Origin: CAZSBB01 sp964605235
GTDB taxonomy: Bacteria; Planctomycetota; Phycisphaerae; Phycisphaerales; Phycisphaeraceae
Assembly: GCA_964605235.1 (NCBI GenBank)
Contig: CAZSBB010000039.1
Location: 1 to 59,260, forward strand
Direction of reading: 5' to 3'
DNA: 59,260 nucleotides
A model generated the notes under the pieces. It made no database searches. It was not told the origin of the DNA and was given only the letters and a program-made list of their open reading frames with translations. Both the position numbers and the translations under genes were made by a program. Positions 1 through 9,016 of the stretch are shown here, piece by piece (the first letter of the stretch is position 1; each line of letters starts with the position of its first letter).

Positions 1-902
<902 letters not shown>

Positions 903-984
903 GGCGGGATTCCAGTTGGACCAGTCGCGTCAGGTTGACATTATTCCCACTGGCGGGCCAGGTGTCGTACGCCGGCGGGTGGCG

Positions 985-990
985 TAGAAT
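985..990 (+). promoter_or_regulatory. Putative -10 box of a leaderless transcript
   Basis: TAGAAT lies 7 nt before the ATG at 998, so transcription would begin at or next to the start codon. No good -35 box is visible. The same arrangement recurs at several other genes in the window. Confidence 0.4.
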
Positions 991-997
991 CTCATAC

Positions 998-1870
998 ATG
1001 CCCAAAGGCGTCGCCCATCTGGTGAAGCCGCATCACTTCCGCATGACCTGGAGCGCCCCGGCGCTGCTGACGCCGGAGCTGGTGCATCTGGGTTGGGAGC
1101 GGCAGCAGGCGGCACGCAGCGCGCTGAGCGCGCATGTGCATGCGGATGCTTATGAAATCTGCTTCATCGTGTCGGGCTCGGTGGACTGGTGGGCGCGCCA
1201 GCGGGTGTACGAGGTGGGCGCGGGGGATGTGTACCTGACGCATCCCGATGAGCCGCATGGCGGGGTGGATGCGGTGATGCACCCGAGCGAGCTGTATTGG
1301 ATGATTCTGCCGCGACAGCAACTGGAGCGCTTGCCCGGCGTGGAGCCGAGCGTTGCCCAACTGCTGGCGCGCGATCTGGACGCCATTCGCCAGCATTGTT
1401 TCTTTGGCGGCGCGGCCGTGGAGCGCGGCTTCACCCGGCTGGTGCAGTTGCATCGGGATCGCCCCCGCCACGCGGCGCTGCTGGCGCGGGCGGCGTTGCA
1501 TGAGCTATTGGGAGAAGTGGTGCTGGCGTATCGCAGCCGGCGCGAGCAGACGTATTCACCGACGATCCGCGCGGCCTTGCAGTGGATCGACGCCCATGTG
1601 CTGGAGGACTACCGCATGAATGAATTGGCGCATGCGGTGGGGCTGACGGTCAACCATTTCCAGAACCGGTTTCGGCAGGAAGTGGGCTTGCCGCCCGCCG
1701 AGTACCGCCAGCGCCGGCGGGTGCGTTTGGCCAAGCAGATGCTGCGCGAGAGCGATGCGAGTGTGACGCAGATTGCGATGAAGCTGGGGTTTTCGAGCAG
1801 CCAGTACTTTGCGACGGTGTTTGCGAAGCTGGTGGGGATGACGCCGTCGGCGTATCGCGGGGCGGGGTGA
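998..1870 (+). CDS. AraC family transcriptional regulator
   Basis: A 290-residue activator-type regulator. The N-terminal half has a cupin-like ligand-binding pattern (HVHADAYEICFIVSG, then GDVYLTHPDEPHGG). The C-terminal third, about residues 190-288, carries two helix-turn-helix motifs (MNELAHAVGLTVNHFQNRF and VTQIAMKLGFSSSQYFATVF) ending in the usual GMTPSAYR signature. An upstream in-frame ATG exists at 869, but it would extend back through the promoter region into the neighbouring dioxygenase gene. The ATG at 998 follows a TAGAAT box by 7 nt and is preferred. The divergent PhyH gene is its most likely target. The inducer is unknown, probably a sugar or sugar acid. Confidence 0.9.
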   Translation: MPKGVAHLVKPHHFRMTWSAPALLTPELVHLGWERQQAARSALSAHVHADAYEICFIVSGSVDWWARQRVYEVGAGDVYLTHPDEPHGGVDAVMHPSELYWMILPRQQLERLPGVEPSVAQLLARDLDAIRQHCFFGGAAVERGFTRLVQLHRDRPRHAALLARAALHELLGEVVLAYRSRREQTYSPTIRAALQWIDAHVLEDYRMNELAHAVGLTVNHFQNRFRQEVGLPPAEYRQRRRVRLAKQMLRESDASVTQIAMKLGFSSSQYFATVFAKLVGMTPSAYRGAG

Positions 1871-1890
1871 GAAGGGGGGGGCCACCCCGG

Positions 1891-1936
1891 AACCCCCAGA
1901 TTCGCTGCGCTCATCTGCGGCTTCGCCGGGGGACGC
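1891..1936 (+). repeat. REP-like repeat, family B (partial copy)
   Basis: Contains the core TTCGCTGCGCTCA followed by TCTGCGGCTTCG between C-rich and G-rich arms. The core is shared with 8,881-8,913 (inverted), 11,201-11,285 and 11,851-11,935. It lies between two convergent genes. Confidence 0.65.
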
Positions 1937-1977
1937 GCGGTTACGACGGATTCTCCTGCTTCATCGCCTTTCCCAGT

Positions 1978-2012
1978 TTTCATCCGTGTTCATCCGTGTT
2001 CATCCGTGGCAA
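1978..2012. repeat. Short intergenic repeat, CATCCGTGTT units
   Basis: Three consecutive copies of TTCATCCGTG sit just downstream of the S24 repressor gene. The reverse complement (CACCGATGAACACGGATGAA type) recurs at 8,811-8,830 and 28,328-28,347, always beside a gene end, so this is a small dispersed family. Confidence 0.6.
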
Positions 2013-2029
2013 GAAAGTGCTTGTGGGGG

Positions 2030-2680
2030 TCAGTCGTAGCGGACCCATTTGGCGACCACGCGGGCCATGCGGTCGATGTGTTCCTTGCGGATGATGCGGG
2101 GCGGGTGGCGGCGGTTGTCGGCCAGCAGTTCCACGCTGTCGCCGCGATCGAACACGCGCTTGAAGGTGCAGGTGTGGTCCAGTTCGCTGCTGAAGCGGAC
2201 AAAGACCGCACAGCCGTCGACGAGGGGCGCCTGAGGCGAGCAGACGACGATGTCGCCCTCGCGGAACTCGGGGCTCATGCTGTCGCCGACGACGACGAAG
2301 GCGAAGGCGGTCGGGTCGTGGACGCCGCTGCCGATGCGGGGGATGTAGTCGGCGCCGACGCCGTTGTCCAGCCCCATGTGCTCGTAATCCATGGGGGGCC
2401 CGGCCGGCACGCGGTTGATGATGGGAATCCCGCCACGGGGGTCGCCGATCTGCTGGGGGATGCGGGGATGGTCGTAGGACTCGACCAGTTGCTCAGGGGT
2501 CAGGCCGAAGCCGCTGGCCAGACACAGGCGGGTGGAGGCGGTGAGTTCCTCAGGGTCGGCGATGGTGCGTTCGATCTTGCGGATGGTGTTGGCATGCAGG
2601 CCGGTGCGCTGCGCCAGGTCTTCCTGGCTCCAGTTGCGGTCGGAGCGCCAGCGTCGAATTTGGGTTCCGAAGTGAGCCAT
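2030..2680 (-). CDS. XRE-type repressor with S24 (LexA/CI-like) autoprotease domain
   Basis: A 216-residue repressor. Residues 5-45 form a Cro/CI helix-turn-helix (WSQEDLAQRTGLHANTIRKIE). Residues about 125-215 form the S24 peptidase fold with catalytic Ser134 in GDSMSP and Lys174 in TFKRVF. An Ala93-Gly94 pair in NRVPAGPP sits where LexA/CI repressors self-cleave, so DNA-damage-induced (RecA-stimulated) inactivation is plausible. The start codon lies 30 bp from a perfect 7-bp-arm palindrome at 2,711-2,728, the obvious candidate for an autoregulatory operator. It could be a prophage-derived repressor or a host SOS-type regulator; no phage genes are nearby. Confidence 0.88.
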   Translation of the reverse strand: MAHFGTQIRRWRSDRNWSQEDLAQRTGLHANTIRKIERTIADPEELTASTRLCLASGFGLTPEQLVESYDHPRIPQQIGDPRGGIPIINRVPAGPPMDYEHMGLDNGVGADYIPRIGSGVHDPTAFAFVVVGDSMSPEFREGDIVVCSPQAPLVDGCAVFVRFSSELDHTCTFKRVFDRGDSVELLADNRRHPPRIIRKEHIDRMARVVAKWVRYD

Positions 2681-2710
2681 GGTGCAAGGCTAACCTGTCG
2701 AATCCAATGA

Positions 2711-2728
2711 ATCAACAAATATGTTGAT
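2711..2728. promoter_or_regulatory. Palindromic operator candidate
   Basis: ATCAACA and TGTTGAT form an 18-bp dyad around an AT centre. It lies inside a very AT-rich patch between the divergent S24 repressor and a small downstream gene, immediately beside a -35 box. Confidence 0.55.
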
Positions 2729-2744
2729 TAATTAAACAAAAACA

Positions 2745-2773
2745 TTGACAATCCGGGAGAGCGTTCTTATTTT
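2745..2773 (+). promoter_or_regulatory. Sigma70-like promoter
   Basis: A consensus TTGACA at 2,745-2,750 and TATTTT at 2,768-2,773 are separated by 17 bp and point toward the small gene at 3,032. The operator candidate ends 16 bp upstream, so the S24 repressor could control this promoter. Confidence 0.55.
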
Positions 2774-2832
2774 GTTAGGTATACCGGCGATTGATATGTG
2801 GGTCAAGCCCTTCCGGGGACGAGTGTGGTTTT

Positions 2833-2911
2833 GGGGGTTGCCGGGGGTTGCCGGGGGTTGCCGGGGGTTGCCGGGGGTTCCGGGGGTTCCGGGGATTCCG
2901 GGGGGGCGGGG
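2833..2911 (+). repeat. G-rich tandem 10-mer tract
   Basis: Four consecutive copies of GGGGGTTGCC decay into GGGGGTTCC variants. Each unit supplies a G5 run, so the transcript or DNA strand could form G-quadruplexes. It lies in the leader of the gene at 3,032. Confidence 0.75.
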
Positions 2912-2920
2912 GAAATTTAG

Positions 2921-2942
2921 CCCCGGGTCAATCGACCCGGGG
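2921..2942. repeat. Inverted repeat hairpin in leader
   Basis: CCCCGGGTC and GACCCGGGG are perfect 9-bp arms around AATC. No T-run follows, so it is not a standard intrinsic terminator. It may be a regulatory hairpin 90 bp before the next start codon. Confidence 0.5.
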
Positions 2943-3031
2943 TTCCCCCCGGCAACCTTCACGGCCCCAATCCACAGGCGCCCAGTTGAAACAGTCTGCC
3001 AATCGCCACCACAACCGCAAGGAATCAAGCC

Positions 3032-3412
3032 ATGAGCGACGACGGCTTCCGGGAACTTGGCTCAGGTGCATCAGGCAATCTCGAAGGGCTGAGCCTGCGG
3101 AACATTCGCCGCGACGAGATGACCGCGCTCGAGGCGCCGCCCTCGGTGGTGATCAGCACCGAGCTGATGGAGCAGCGGATGCAGGCGATTCACTGTCGTC
3201 TGCTGGAGCGTGCGACGGGGGGCCGACTGACCTTTGATGGCGACCGCATCGTGCCCAAACGGAATCGCTATCAAGCCACGGGCGATCTGGTCAACCTGCC
3301 ATCGGCCAGCAATCTCACCCCGCAACCCACCGCCACCGCCCCACGGCGGCGCGGCCGCCCGCGCAAGCTGCTCACCCCCCTGCCGCGCCTGCCGGCTCCG
3401 CAGCATCAGTAG
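3032..3412 (+). CDS. Hypothetical protein with AT-hook-like motif
   Basis: A 126-residue protein that I do not recognise. The N-terminal half is acidic and mixed. The C-terminal tail is Pro/Ala/Thr-rich and contains RRRGRPRK, a good match to the AT-hook core (RGRP) that binds the minor groove of AT-rich DNA. There is no signal peptide or membrane segment. The gene is preceded by a strong promoter, a palindrome and a G-rich tract, and faces the S24 repressor. It may therefore be part of that regulator's circuit, or be a small DNA-binding protein. The last 7 bp overlap the convergent neuC-like gene. Confidence 0.6.
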   Translation: MSDDGFRELGSGASGNLEGLSLRNIRRDEMTALEAPPSVVISTELMEQRMQAIHCRLLERATGGRLTFDGDRIVPKRNRYQATGDLVNLPSASNLTPQPTATAPRRRGRPRKLLTPLPRLPAPQHQ

Positions 3413-4542
3413 CAGTTGCGCTTCTGCACCGGCAGCTTCGTCCAATCCATCGCGCCAAGTAATTGCGCGATGCGCACGCCGGCGGTTCCATCACCGAATG
3501 GCTGACGTCGCGCCCGGGGTGGATCGGTGAGTGCTCGTGTGACGGCCGCGCGGATGGCGGTTTCGCTCTGCATGCAATCCAGCACATTGCGCCCGCGCTC
3601 GCGTCCCGCCTGACGGGAACCGAGGTTGACCACCGGCAAACCGCCCGGCCGCACTGCGCTGGCTTCGATCATGCCCGCGCTGCTGTTGCCCACCAGCACC
3701 GCCGCCCGCTTGAGCACACCCACGAACAACGCGCGTGGCAAATGCTCCACCACCGCCGCCCGCGCTCCCTGCAACGCTGCCAGCACGCCGGCGCGCCCAG
3801 GATCGTAGTTGGGCGCCAGCACCAGCCGGGGCCAGCGTCGCGTCGCGCGCAGCGTGGCGTGCATACGCTGCTGTTCGATGCGATCGGCCGCGCCGGTGGG
3901 ATGCTGCAACACCACGACGAAGGGCTGCGTCGTTGGCAAGCCCAATGCCTGCAACTGCTCATCCGTGGCGGGGGGATGCAGCTTCAATTCATCCAGGGCC
4001 GGGGAGCCGACGTTCAGCACCCGCGCCGGGTCCTCACCCATGCGCACCAGCCGGCGGGCACTGCTGGCGCAGGCGGCAAAATGCAGATGCGCCAGCTTGC
4101 TCAGCGCGTGGCGCATGGCTTCATCCGCCACGCCCTCGGCACGGTCGCCGCCGTGGATGTGTCCCAGCCGCCAGCCCCCCACGGCCGCGGCGCTGCCGGC
4201 GGCAAGCGCTTCGATGCGATCGCCCAGCACCAGGGTCAGCGTCGGTTGCCACCGCGCCAGCACTCGGCCAATCCCGGTGATCCCGCGTCCCAGCGCCGCC
4301 ACATCCGCCGCCCGCCCAACCGCGCCCGGCCGCTGCATGCGCACCTTGGCGTCAATGGCGAACCCACTGTCGCGCACCTCGCGCCAGGTGTCCTGCACCA
4401 GATGCAACCCGGTCACCAGCGTGCGCAGCGCAAGCCCCGGCTGGGCTGCTATCGCCCGCATCACGCTGCGCAGCAAACCAAACTCGGCGCGCGTGCCGGT
4501 GACGACAGCAATCAGATGCGAACTGGAACGCGCTGACGCCAT
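3406..4542 (-). CDS. neuC: UDP-N-acetylglucosamine 2-epimerase, hydrolysing (NeuC-like)
   Basis: A 378-residue member of the epimerase 2 family, expected to convert UDP-GlcNAc (or the diacetamido form) to the manno sugar with release of UDP, the first committed step of sialic or legionaminic acid synthesis. Motifs seen are VVTGTRAEFGLL near residue 13, HIHGGDRAEGVADE in the centre and VGNSSAGMIEAS toward the C-terminus, as in NeuC/NeuC-like enzymes. The length is typical. It is the last gene of a minus-strand operon, 22 bp after neuA, behind Maf. The exact nonulosonate product cannot be decided from sequence alone. Confidence 0.85.
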   Translation of the reverse strand: MASARSSSHLIAVVTGTRAEFGLLRSVMRAIAAQPGLALRTLVTGLHLVQDTWREVRDSGFAIDAKVRMQRPGAVGRAADVAALGRGITGIGRVLARWQPTLTLVLGDRIEALAAGSAAAVGGWRLGHIHGGDRAEGVADEAMRHALSKLAHLHFAACASSARRLVRMGEDPARVLNVGSPALDELKLHPPATDEQLQALGLPTTQPFVVVLQHPTGAADRIEQQRMHATLRATRRWPRLVLAPNYDPGRAGVLAALQGARAAVVEHLPRALFVGVLKRAAVLVGNSSAGMIEASAVRPGGLPVVNLGSRQAGRERGRNVLDCMQSETAIRAAVTRALTDPPRARRQPFGDGTAGVRIAQLLGAMDWTKLPVQKRNCY

Positions 4543-4564
4543 ACCAATCCTGCCGACTTCGGAG

Positions 4565-5281
4565 TTACGCCGCCGCCAGCTTCAGGCGCATGAGCGTCTC
4601 GGCGATCGCCAGGTCGGTGGCGTCGTCCACGTCCACCACGCTGCCCGCCGGGCTGACAATCGCCCGGCGATCCGTGCCCAGAAAGGCATGGGGCTCCTCT
4701 TCCCGCACGGTGAACAGGTTCGCCCGCGTCACCGCCAGCACGCCCGCATCGAGCATGTAGACCGGCGGCAAATCCTGGCGGCGGTAAATGCGGTTGTCCT
4801 GATACATCTCCAGCCGATCCTCGAACGGCCCGGTCAGCTTCTTCATCCAGAACGGGTGCATCTTGCCCACCGGCGACACGCTCTGCACGCTGTCGGCTTC
4901 CGTCTCGATCAGCTTGCGCAGCGCCCGGTCGGTCAGGTCCACCGGCCGCAGCGGGATGTTGCCATAGTGAATCGCGATGTAGTCGGCGCGCCGCCCGGTC
5001 TCCGCTTCCCAGCGCGCCACCGCATGACGCACCGGCGAGTCGATGGTCGCCCGGTCATGACAAATCTCCGCCGGCCGGTCGTAGCACACGCAGTCATACG
5101 CCTGCCCCACCGTCAGAATCTCCGGCGAATCGCTGGACACCAGCACCTGATCCACCAGCTTGCTCCCCCGCGCATGCTCGATGGTCCACGCCACCAGCGG
5201 CTTGCCGCAGCACGGCCGCATGGCTTTGTTGGGTAATCCCTTGCTGCCGGCCCGGGCGATCACTACGGATAACGTACTCAT
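4565..5281 (-). CDS. neuA: Acylneuraminate/nonulosonate cytidylyltransferase (NeuA-like)
   Basis: A 238-residue CMP-sugar synthetase of the NeuA/KdsB superfamily that activates a nonulosonic acid with CTP. The N-terminal signature IARAGSKGLPNKAMRPCCGKPL is the nucleotide-binding loop of CMP-NeuAc synthetases. Further landmarks are YIAIHYGNIPLR and SVQSVSPVGKMHPFWMKK. The start overlaps the stop of the preceding gene (ATGA), which shows translational coupling in an operon with maf and neuC. It supplies CMP-sugar for Maf-type flagellin glycosylation. The synthase NeuB expected between NeuC and NeuA is not in this window. Confidence 0.87.
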   Translation of the reverse strand: MSTLSVVIARAGSKGLPNKAMRPCCGKPLVAWTIEHARGSKLVDQVLVSSDSPEILTVGQAYDCVCYDRPAEICHDRATIDSPVRHAVARWEAETGRRADYIAIHYGNIPLRPVDLTDRALRKLIETEADSVQSVSPVGKMHPFWMKKLTGPFEDRLEMYQDNRIYRRQDLPPVYMLDAGVLAVTRANLFTVREEEPHAFLGTDRRAIVSPAGSVVDVDDATDLAIAETLMRLKLAAA

Positions 5282-6768
5282 GCTGCCGCCTCGCTTGTCT
5301 GCAGTTCAATCACCTGCCGCGGCGCAACATGCACCGCCGGCCAAACCACGCCCGGAGCCGTCTGCTCCAGGGGATTGCGTTCGATCACCGCGTGCCCGGC
5401 AAAGTGCATCCACCGGTCAAAAAACGTCTCCATGTCCTTGAGCGTTTCCCGGCTCTTGATCAGCCGCGGCACCAGCCATGGCACGCCCGCCACCGCCTGG
5501 GGATATTCCTCCCGCATCTGCCACCGGCGGTTGCGCTCGTTGAGCAGCCACTGGAAATTGCTGACCAGACGCTTGAACGCCTCCGGCAGGCGCGGCCGCA
5601 TCACCGCTTCATAGGTCGCGTTCGTGTCGGCGTTCATCCGCACGCTCAGCACATCCAGCGGCGCCCGCAGCAACTCATCCAACTCGTTCGGCTCACCCAG
5701 CAGATCGGTTTCCAGACAGATGCCATACACCCCGGCATCGTGCGCCGTCTGCACCAGCTGACGCCAGTGCGGATGCAGCAGTGCGTCGCCGCGCCCGCCC
5801 AGCGTGAGCACCAGATCGCCCAGTGATTGCGCAGCGAGCTGCGCGATGCGCTGCTGGGCGGCAGCAAGTGAAAGAGCGGGCAAACGCGGCTGATTGGGCG
5901 TGAAGATGCAGTCCACCAGCCGCTCGGTGGTCAGCTCCAAAGTGACCTGCTGGGGAATGGTGGGATCGGCGCACGTCACGGCGGCGGCGCACAGCGCTTC
6001 GGCGGAAGCAGCGCTCAGGTCCAGTTGGGCGCTCATGCGTTCGAGCATGGCCCAGGTGCGCGGAGTGTCGACGATGAAGCGTTGGCAGCAGGAGCGCACG
6101 GCTGCGGGAATCTGCACGCACACGTCTTTGCCGATGGGGTCCGCCTGCGGGCGCGAAGGTTGGTAGCCCAGCACGGAGGCGAAGCCGGTCATCGGGTTGT
6201 CCGCCAGTTGCGTGAGCAATTGCTGGCCGACGATCGCGCCGCTGAGGCCCGGCGGCGCCGTGTTGAAGACGAACTGCATCGCCTCGGGCGCTTCGAGATG
6301 GCGCGTGCAAAGTGCGTTGCAAAGCTCGGGATCGAGCAATGCCCAGTCGCCGCCCACCAGCAGACCTGCCGGGGCGTCGTGAGTTTGCAGGGCTTCGAGC
6401 AAGGGGCGTGCCGGGAGCAATTCGTCATAGCACCCGTTGCCGCCCAGTCCGCCGCGCCAGGCGGTCAGCGCCCACTTGCGGCCGGCGACGCGCATCGGCG
6501 AAAACATATCCCCCGCGACGCCCGGATGCGCGAAGCAGGCGATCGGTTTGCGCCATGCTGCGGGTCGCTGCGTCAGCAGTTCATCAGGCGACTGCCCCTC
6601 GGGATGCACCAGCACGATGCGCTCCACCTTCGCCACGCGCTGCAGGCGGTCGATGGTGTGCGTCAGCACGCTGCGCCCCGCCAGCACATGGTCCAGACGA
6701 CTGGGAAATCCCAGCCGGGACCGAGCGGTGTCGGCAACCACCAGTGCGATCAATTCCGGCATGACCAC
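5278..6768 (-). CDS. Nucleotidyltransferase / degenerate radical-SAM (spiro-SPASM-like) protein
   Basis: A 496-residue two-part protein. Residues about 5-260 look like a sugar nucleotidyltransferase (LIALVVADTARSRLGFPSRLD, AGRSVLTHTIDRL). Residues about 270-420 keep the shape of a radical-SAM barrel: LELTT at the cluster strand, then LTLGGRGDALLHPHW in place of the GGEP segment. The CxxxCxxC cluster motif is gone; only one Cys (VDCIF) remains at that place. It resembles 'spiro-SPASM' proteins known from flagellar glycosylation loci. It lies 6 bp after maf and overlaps neuA by 4 bp, so a role in the same pathway is likely, perhaps structural rather than catalytic. Confidence 0.6.
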   Translation of the reverse strand: MVMPELIALVVADTARSRLGFPSRLDHVLAGRSVLTHTIDRLQRVAKVERIVLVHPEGQSPDELLTQRPAAWRKPIACFAHPGVAGDMFSPMRVAGRKWALTAWRGGLGGNGCYDELLPARPLLEALQTHDAPAGLLVGGDWALLDPELCNALCTRHLEAPEAMQFVFNTAPPGLSGAIVGQQLLTQLADNPMTGFASVLGYQPSRPQADPIGKDVCVQIPAAVRSCCQRFIVDTPRTWAMLERMSAQLDLSAASAEALCAAAVTCADPTIPQQVTLELTTERLVDCIFTPNQPRLPALSLAAAQQRIAQLAAQSLGDLVLTLGGRGDALLHPHWRQLVQTAHDAGVYGICLETDLLGEPNELDELLRAPLDVLSVRMNADTNATYEAVMRPRLPEAFKRLVSNFQWLLNERNRRWQMREEYPQAVAGVPWLVPRLIKSRETLKDMETFFDRWMHFAGHAVIERNPLEQTAPGVVWPAVHVAPRQVIELQTSEAAA

Positions 6769-6774
6769 AATTCC

Positions 6775-8724
6775 TTACGCAGCGCCCACGGCCGGGCCAG
6801 CCTGTCGAGCAGTCCACTGGCGCGCGAGTTCCTGCGTGCGCTCCAGCCCTTCCTTGAGCGTGGCGGTGGCTTCATCGCACGCCTGCAGCAGCCAGTCGAG
6901 GTTGTCGATGTCGCGGTCGATCTGCGCTGCCTGACGTGCAAATGATTCGGTGCCGCTGTGGGCAATCGCGCGATCCGCCCGCGCCCGGCGAAACGCGCCG
7001 ATGGTGTTGAGTTCGTTCACCAGGGCAAAAGTGGAGTGGTACTTGTCCACGTCCTTTCGGCAGCGTTCGATGTCGCGGAAAATCCGCTTGGCTTTGTGGT
7101 AATCGCGCTGATGTTCCTTCATCTGCCGCAGCAGGGGAATGGTCTGGCGCGACAGCCGGCGAATTTCATTGACTTCAAACAGGCGATTCCTGAGCAGCTC
7201 AATGACCAGTTCCACGCGCGGCAGATCAAAACGCATCTCCGGCACCGGCAGCGTGGGCGCGGGCGTCTGGGCGTAGCGCGCCAGGGCGTCGGCGAGCGTC
7301 ATGCGCTGGGTGTGCTCTTTGGGGACGCCGCCTTCGGTCGCGTCGATCACCGTCTGCGGGGCGTCGGCAAAATCGCGCTCGAACTGCCGCAGGTAGGTGA
7401 CCATCTGCTCGTCGGTGAAGATGGGTTGGCCGTGGACGTCATCCATGCGCTGCAGGAAGCCGCGGTGGCGCACGATGCGTTGCCATTCCATCATTTCCAC
7501 GCTGTTGAACTGATTGAGTTCGGGCTGCCAGACTTCGTGAATCGCAGTGCCGGGGCAGTAGTACAGACCATCGGAAAAGCCCAGGTCCTGCCCGATGAGG
7601 ATGATCGGATCGCAACCCAGATGCTGGGCGAGATAGAACGACAGATGGGCGACGGTGGCGCCGGGGGTGATGACCTTGATGGGCTGCGCCAGGGGCCCCA
7701 GCAGACGATCGCAGAACCCGCTGGCGGTGACGCGGATCGGGCCGGGGTAGTTGTCGATGATGGCGCGATTGGCTTTGGCTTCGGCGACGAGGGTGACGGG
7801 GCGCTCGCCGTCGAGGCGCGGCAAACCTTCATAAAACCGCCGGGAAATCTCGTGGTAATCCAACGCCGTCACGAAGTCCGGGCGAATCCCGCGCTGCAGC
7901 AGCGGCTTGAGCGTGGTCTGGGCGGCAATGACGATCACCTTCTCGCGCACGGCGGCATCCATCAGTAGATGCAGGTTCTTGGCGAGGCTCGGCCCCGCGC
8001 CCACGCAGACCGCCGGCACGCCCACGGCTGCGCGGTGCAGCTCGTTGGTGTTCGCCCCGGCAGCGTAGTAGGCGATGTTGTTGACCTGATTGCGGAAGGT
8101 GCGCGCCGAGTTCACCAGCGCGGTGGCGACGTTGGTGCGCACGTAGGCGAGCACATCGGTCACCAGTTCGCCAAACTGCTTGATGGCGTCGGCGTGAAGC
8201 TGGCGCGTGGGCGGATGCGCCACGAGCATGGTGCCCTGCGCCATGATGCTGCCGAAGTGTTCCAGACGCTGGAGCAGCCCCGCGCGGTCGATGGAGCCGG
8301 CGATCAGCACGAGGTTGGGTCGCCCCAGCCAGGCAGTGTGATCCACGCGCTCGAGCACCGCGCGCAGCACGGCCAGGTCCGGCTCAAACACGATGACCAC
8401 GCTGCGCTCGCTCCCGAGCATCTCGCTGGCGAGCGCAGCGTGATACCCGAGCCCGAAACCCAGCACCGCCACCGCGCCGTGCTTGGCGGGGTCCACCTGC
8501 GCGAGCAGCTGTTTGGCTTCGGCGGGGGGGTCGTATTTGCTGGCGAGGGTGACCGCCCGGCCGTTGACGGTGAGCACCGCGCTGAGCGCCCCGGCGCGGC
8601 TGGGGGTCCACTCCAGGGCAGCCGGGGCCGTCCCTTCAATCCGACGGGCCAGCTCGGGGTCCATCCGGGCGAGCTGCGCCAGATTGGCGCGCAGCGGGTC
8701 TGGTTGGGTGATCGGCGAACTCAT
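6775..8724 (-). CDS. Motility accessory factor (Maf, DUF115) flagellin nonulosonate transferase-like
   Basis: A 649-residue cytoplasmic protein of the Maf/6-hydroxymethylpterin pyrophosphokinase MptE-like (DUF115) family. The core includes VLGFGLGYHAALAS (Rossmann-like), then VGAGPSLAKNLHLL with IVIAAQTTLKPLLQRGIRPDFVT, the hallmark of the catalytic DUF115 domain. GQDLGFSDG follows, and a helical C-terminal region of about 170 residues is rich in charged heptads. Maf proteins attach pseudaminic or legionaminic acid to flagellin Ser/Thr. The downstream neuA and neuC genes support this. It is the first gene of the operon. No flagellin gene is in the window. Confidence 0.83.
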   Translation of the reverse strand: MSSPITQPDPLRANLAQLARMDPELARRIEGTAPAALEWTPSRAGALSAVLTVNGRAVTLASKYDPPAEAKQLLAQVDPAKHGAVAVLGFGLGYHAALASEMLGSERSVVIVFEPDLAVLRAVLERVDHTAWLGRPNLVLIAGSIDRAGLLQRLEHFGSIMAQGTMLVAHPPTRQLHADAIKQFGELVTDVLAYVRTNVATALVNSARTFRNQVNNIAYYAAGANTNELHRAAVGVPAVCVGAGPSLAKNLHLLMDAAVREKVIVIAAQTTLKPLLQRGIRPDFVTALDYHEISRRFYEGLPRLDGERPVTLVAEAKANRAIIDNYPGPIRVTASGFCDRLLGPLAQPIKVITPGATVAHLSFYLAQHLGCDPIILIGQDLGFSDGLYYCPGTAIHEVWQPELNQFNSVEMMEWQRIVRHRGFLQRMDDVHGQPIFTDEQMVTYLRQFERDFADAPQTVIDATEGGVPKEHTQRMTLADALARYAQTPAPTLPVPEMRFDLPRVELVIELLRNRLFEVNEIRRLSRQTIPLLRQMKEHQRDYHKAKRIFRDIERCRKDVDKYHSTFALVNELNTIGAFRRARADRAIAHSGTESFARQAAQIDRDIDNLDWLLQACDEATATLKEGLERTQELARQWTARQAGPAVGAA

Positions 8725-8810
8725 GCGTATCCATGGTTATCGGAAGCATCCCCGCCGGGGCTTGAAAGTGGAGGCAGCGCGGAACGGCGTTCGGGGGCGT
8801 GTGTTTTTAC

Positions 8811-8830
8811 CACCGATGAACACGGATGAA
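8811..8830. repeat. Short intergenic repeat (CACCGATGAACACGGATGAA)
   Basis: A copy of the small repeat also present at 1,978-2,012 (inverted) and 28,328-28,347. It is preceded by a T-run and lies 87 bp upstream of the maf start codon. Confidence 0.6.
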
Positions 8831-8880
8831 GCCGGAGAGAGATGAAGGCAGGGATGGAAGCGGGGAAAGACGGTGGGATC

Positions 8881-8913
8881 AAGCCGCGGATGAGCGCAGC
8901 GAATCCGGGGGTT
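8881..8913 (-). repeat. REP-like repeat, family B (inverted partial copy)
   Basis: The reverse complement of the family B core (GATTCGCTGCGCTCATCCGC), ending in GGGGGTT and followed by about 45 bp of GATTGGG/GGTTGGG-type low-complexity sequence. No gene is visible between 8,725 and 8,980. Confidence 0.65.
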
Positions 8914-8980
8914 GGATTGGGTTGGGATTGGGATTGGGGTTGGGATCAAGGTGGGGGTTGCAGGAACAAAAAACCTTGCA

Positions 8981-9010
8981 TTGACCCCCTGCCCGGCCTG
9001 GGGGTATACT
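8981..9010 (+). promoter_or_regulatory. Sigma70-like promoter of ilvB
   Basis: TTGACC at 8,981-8,986 and TATACT at 9,005-9,010 are 18 bp apart. The predicted start is near 9,017, about 300 nt before the ilvB ATG. Confidence 0.6.
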
Positions 9011-9016
9011 GCCGGG

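Noticed and set aside
2921..2942. Hairpin considered as an intrinsic terminator
   Set aside because: No T-run follows on either strand, and it lies in the leader of a gene with a good promoter.
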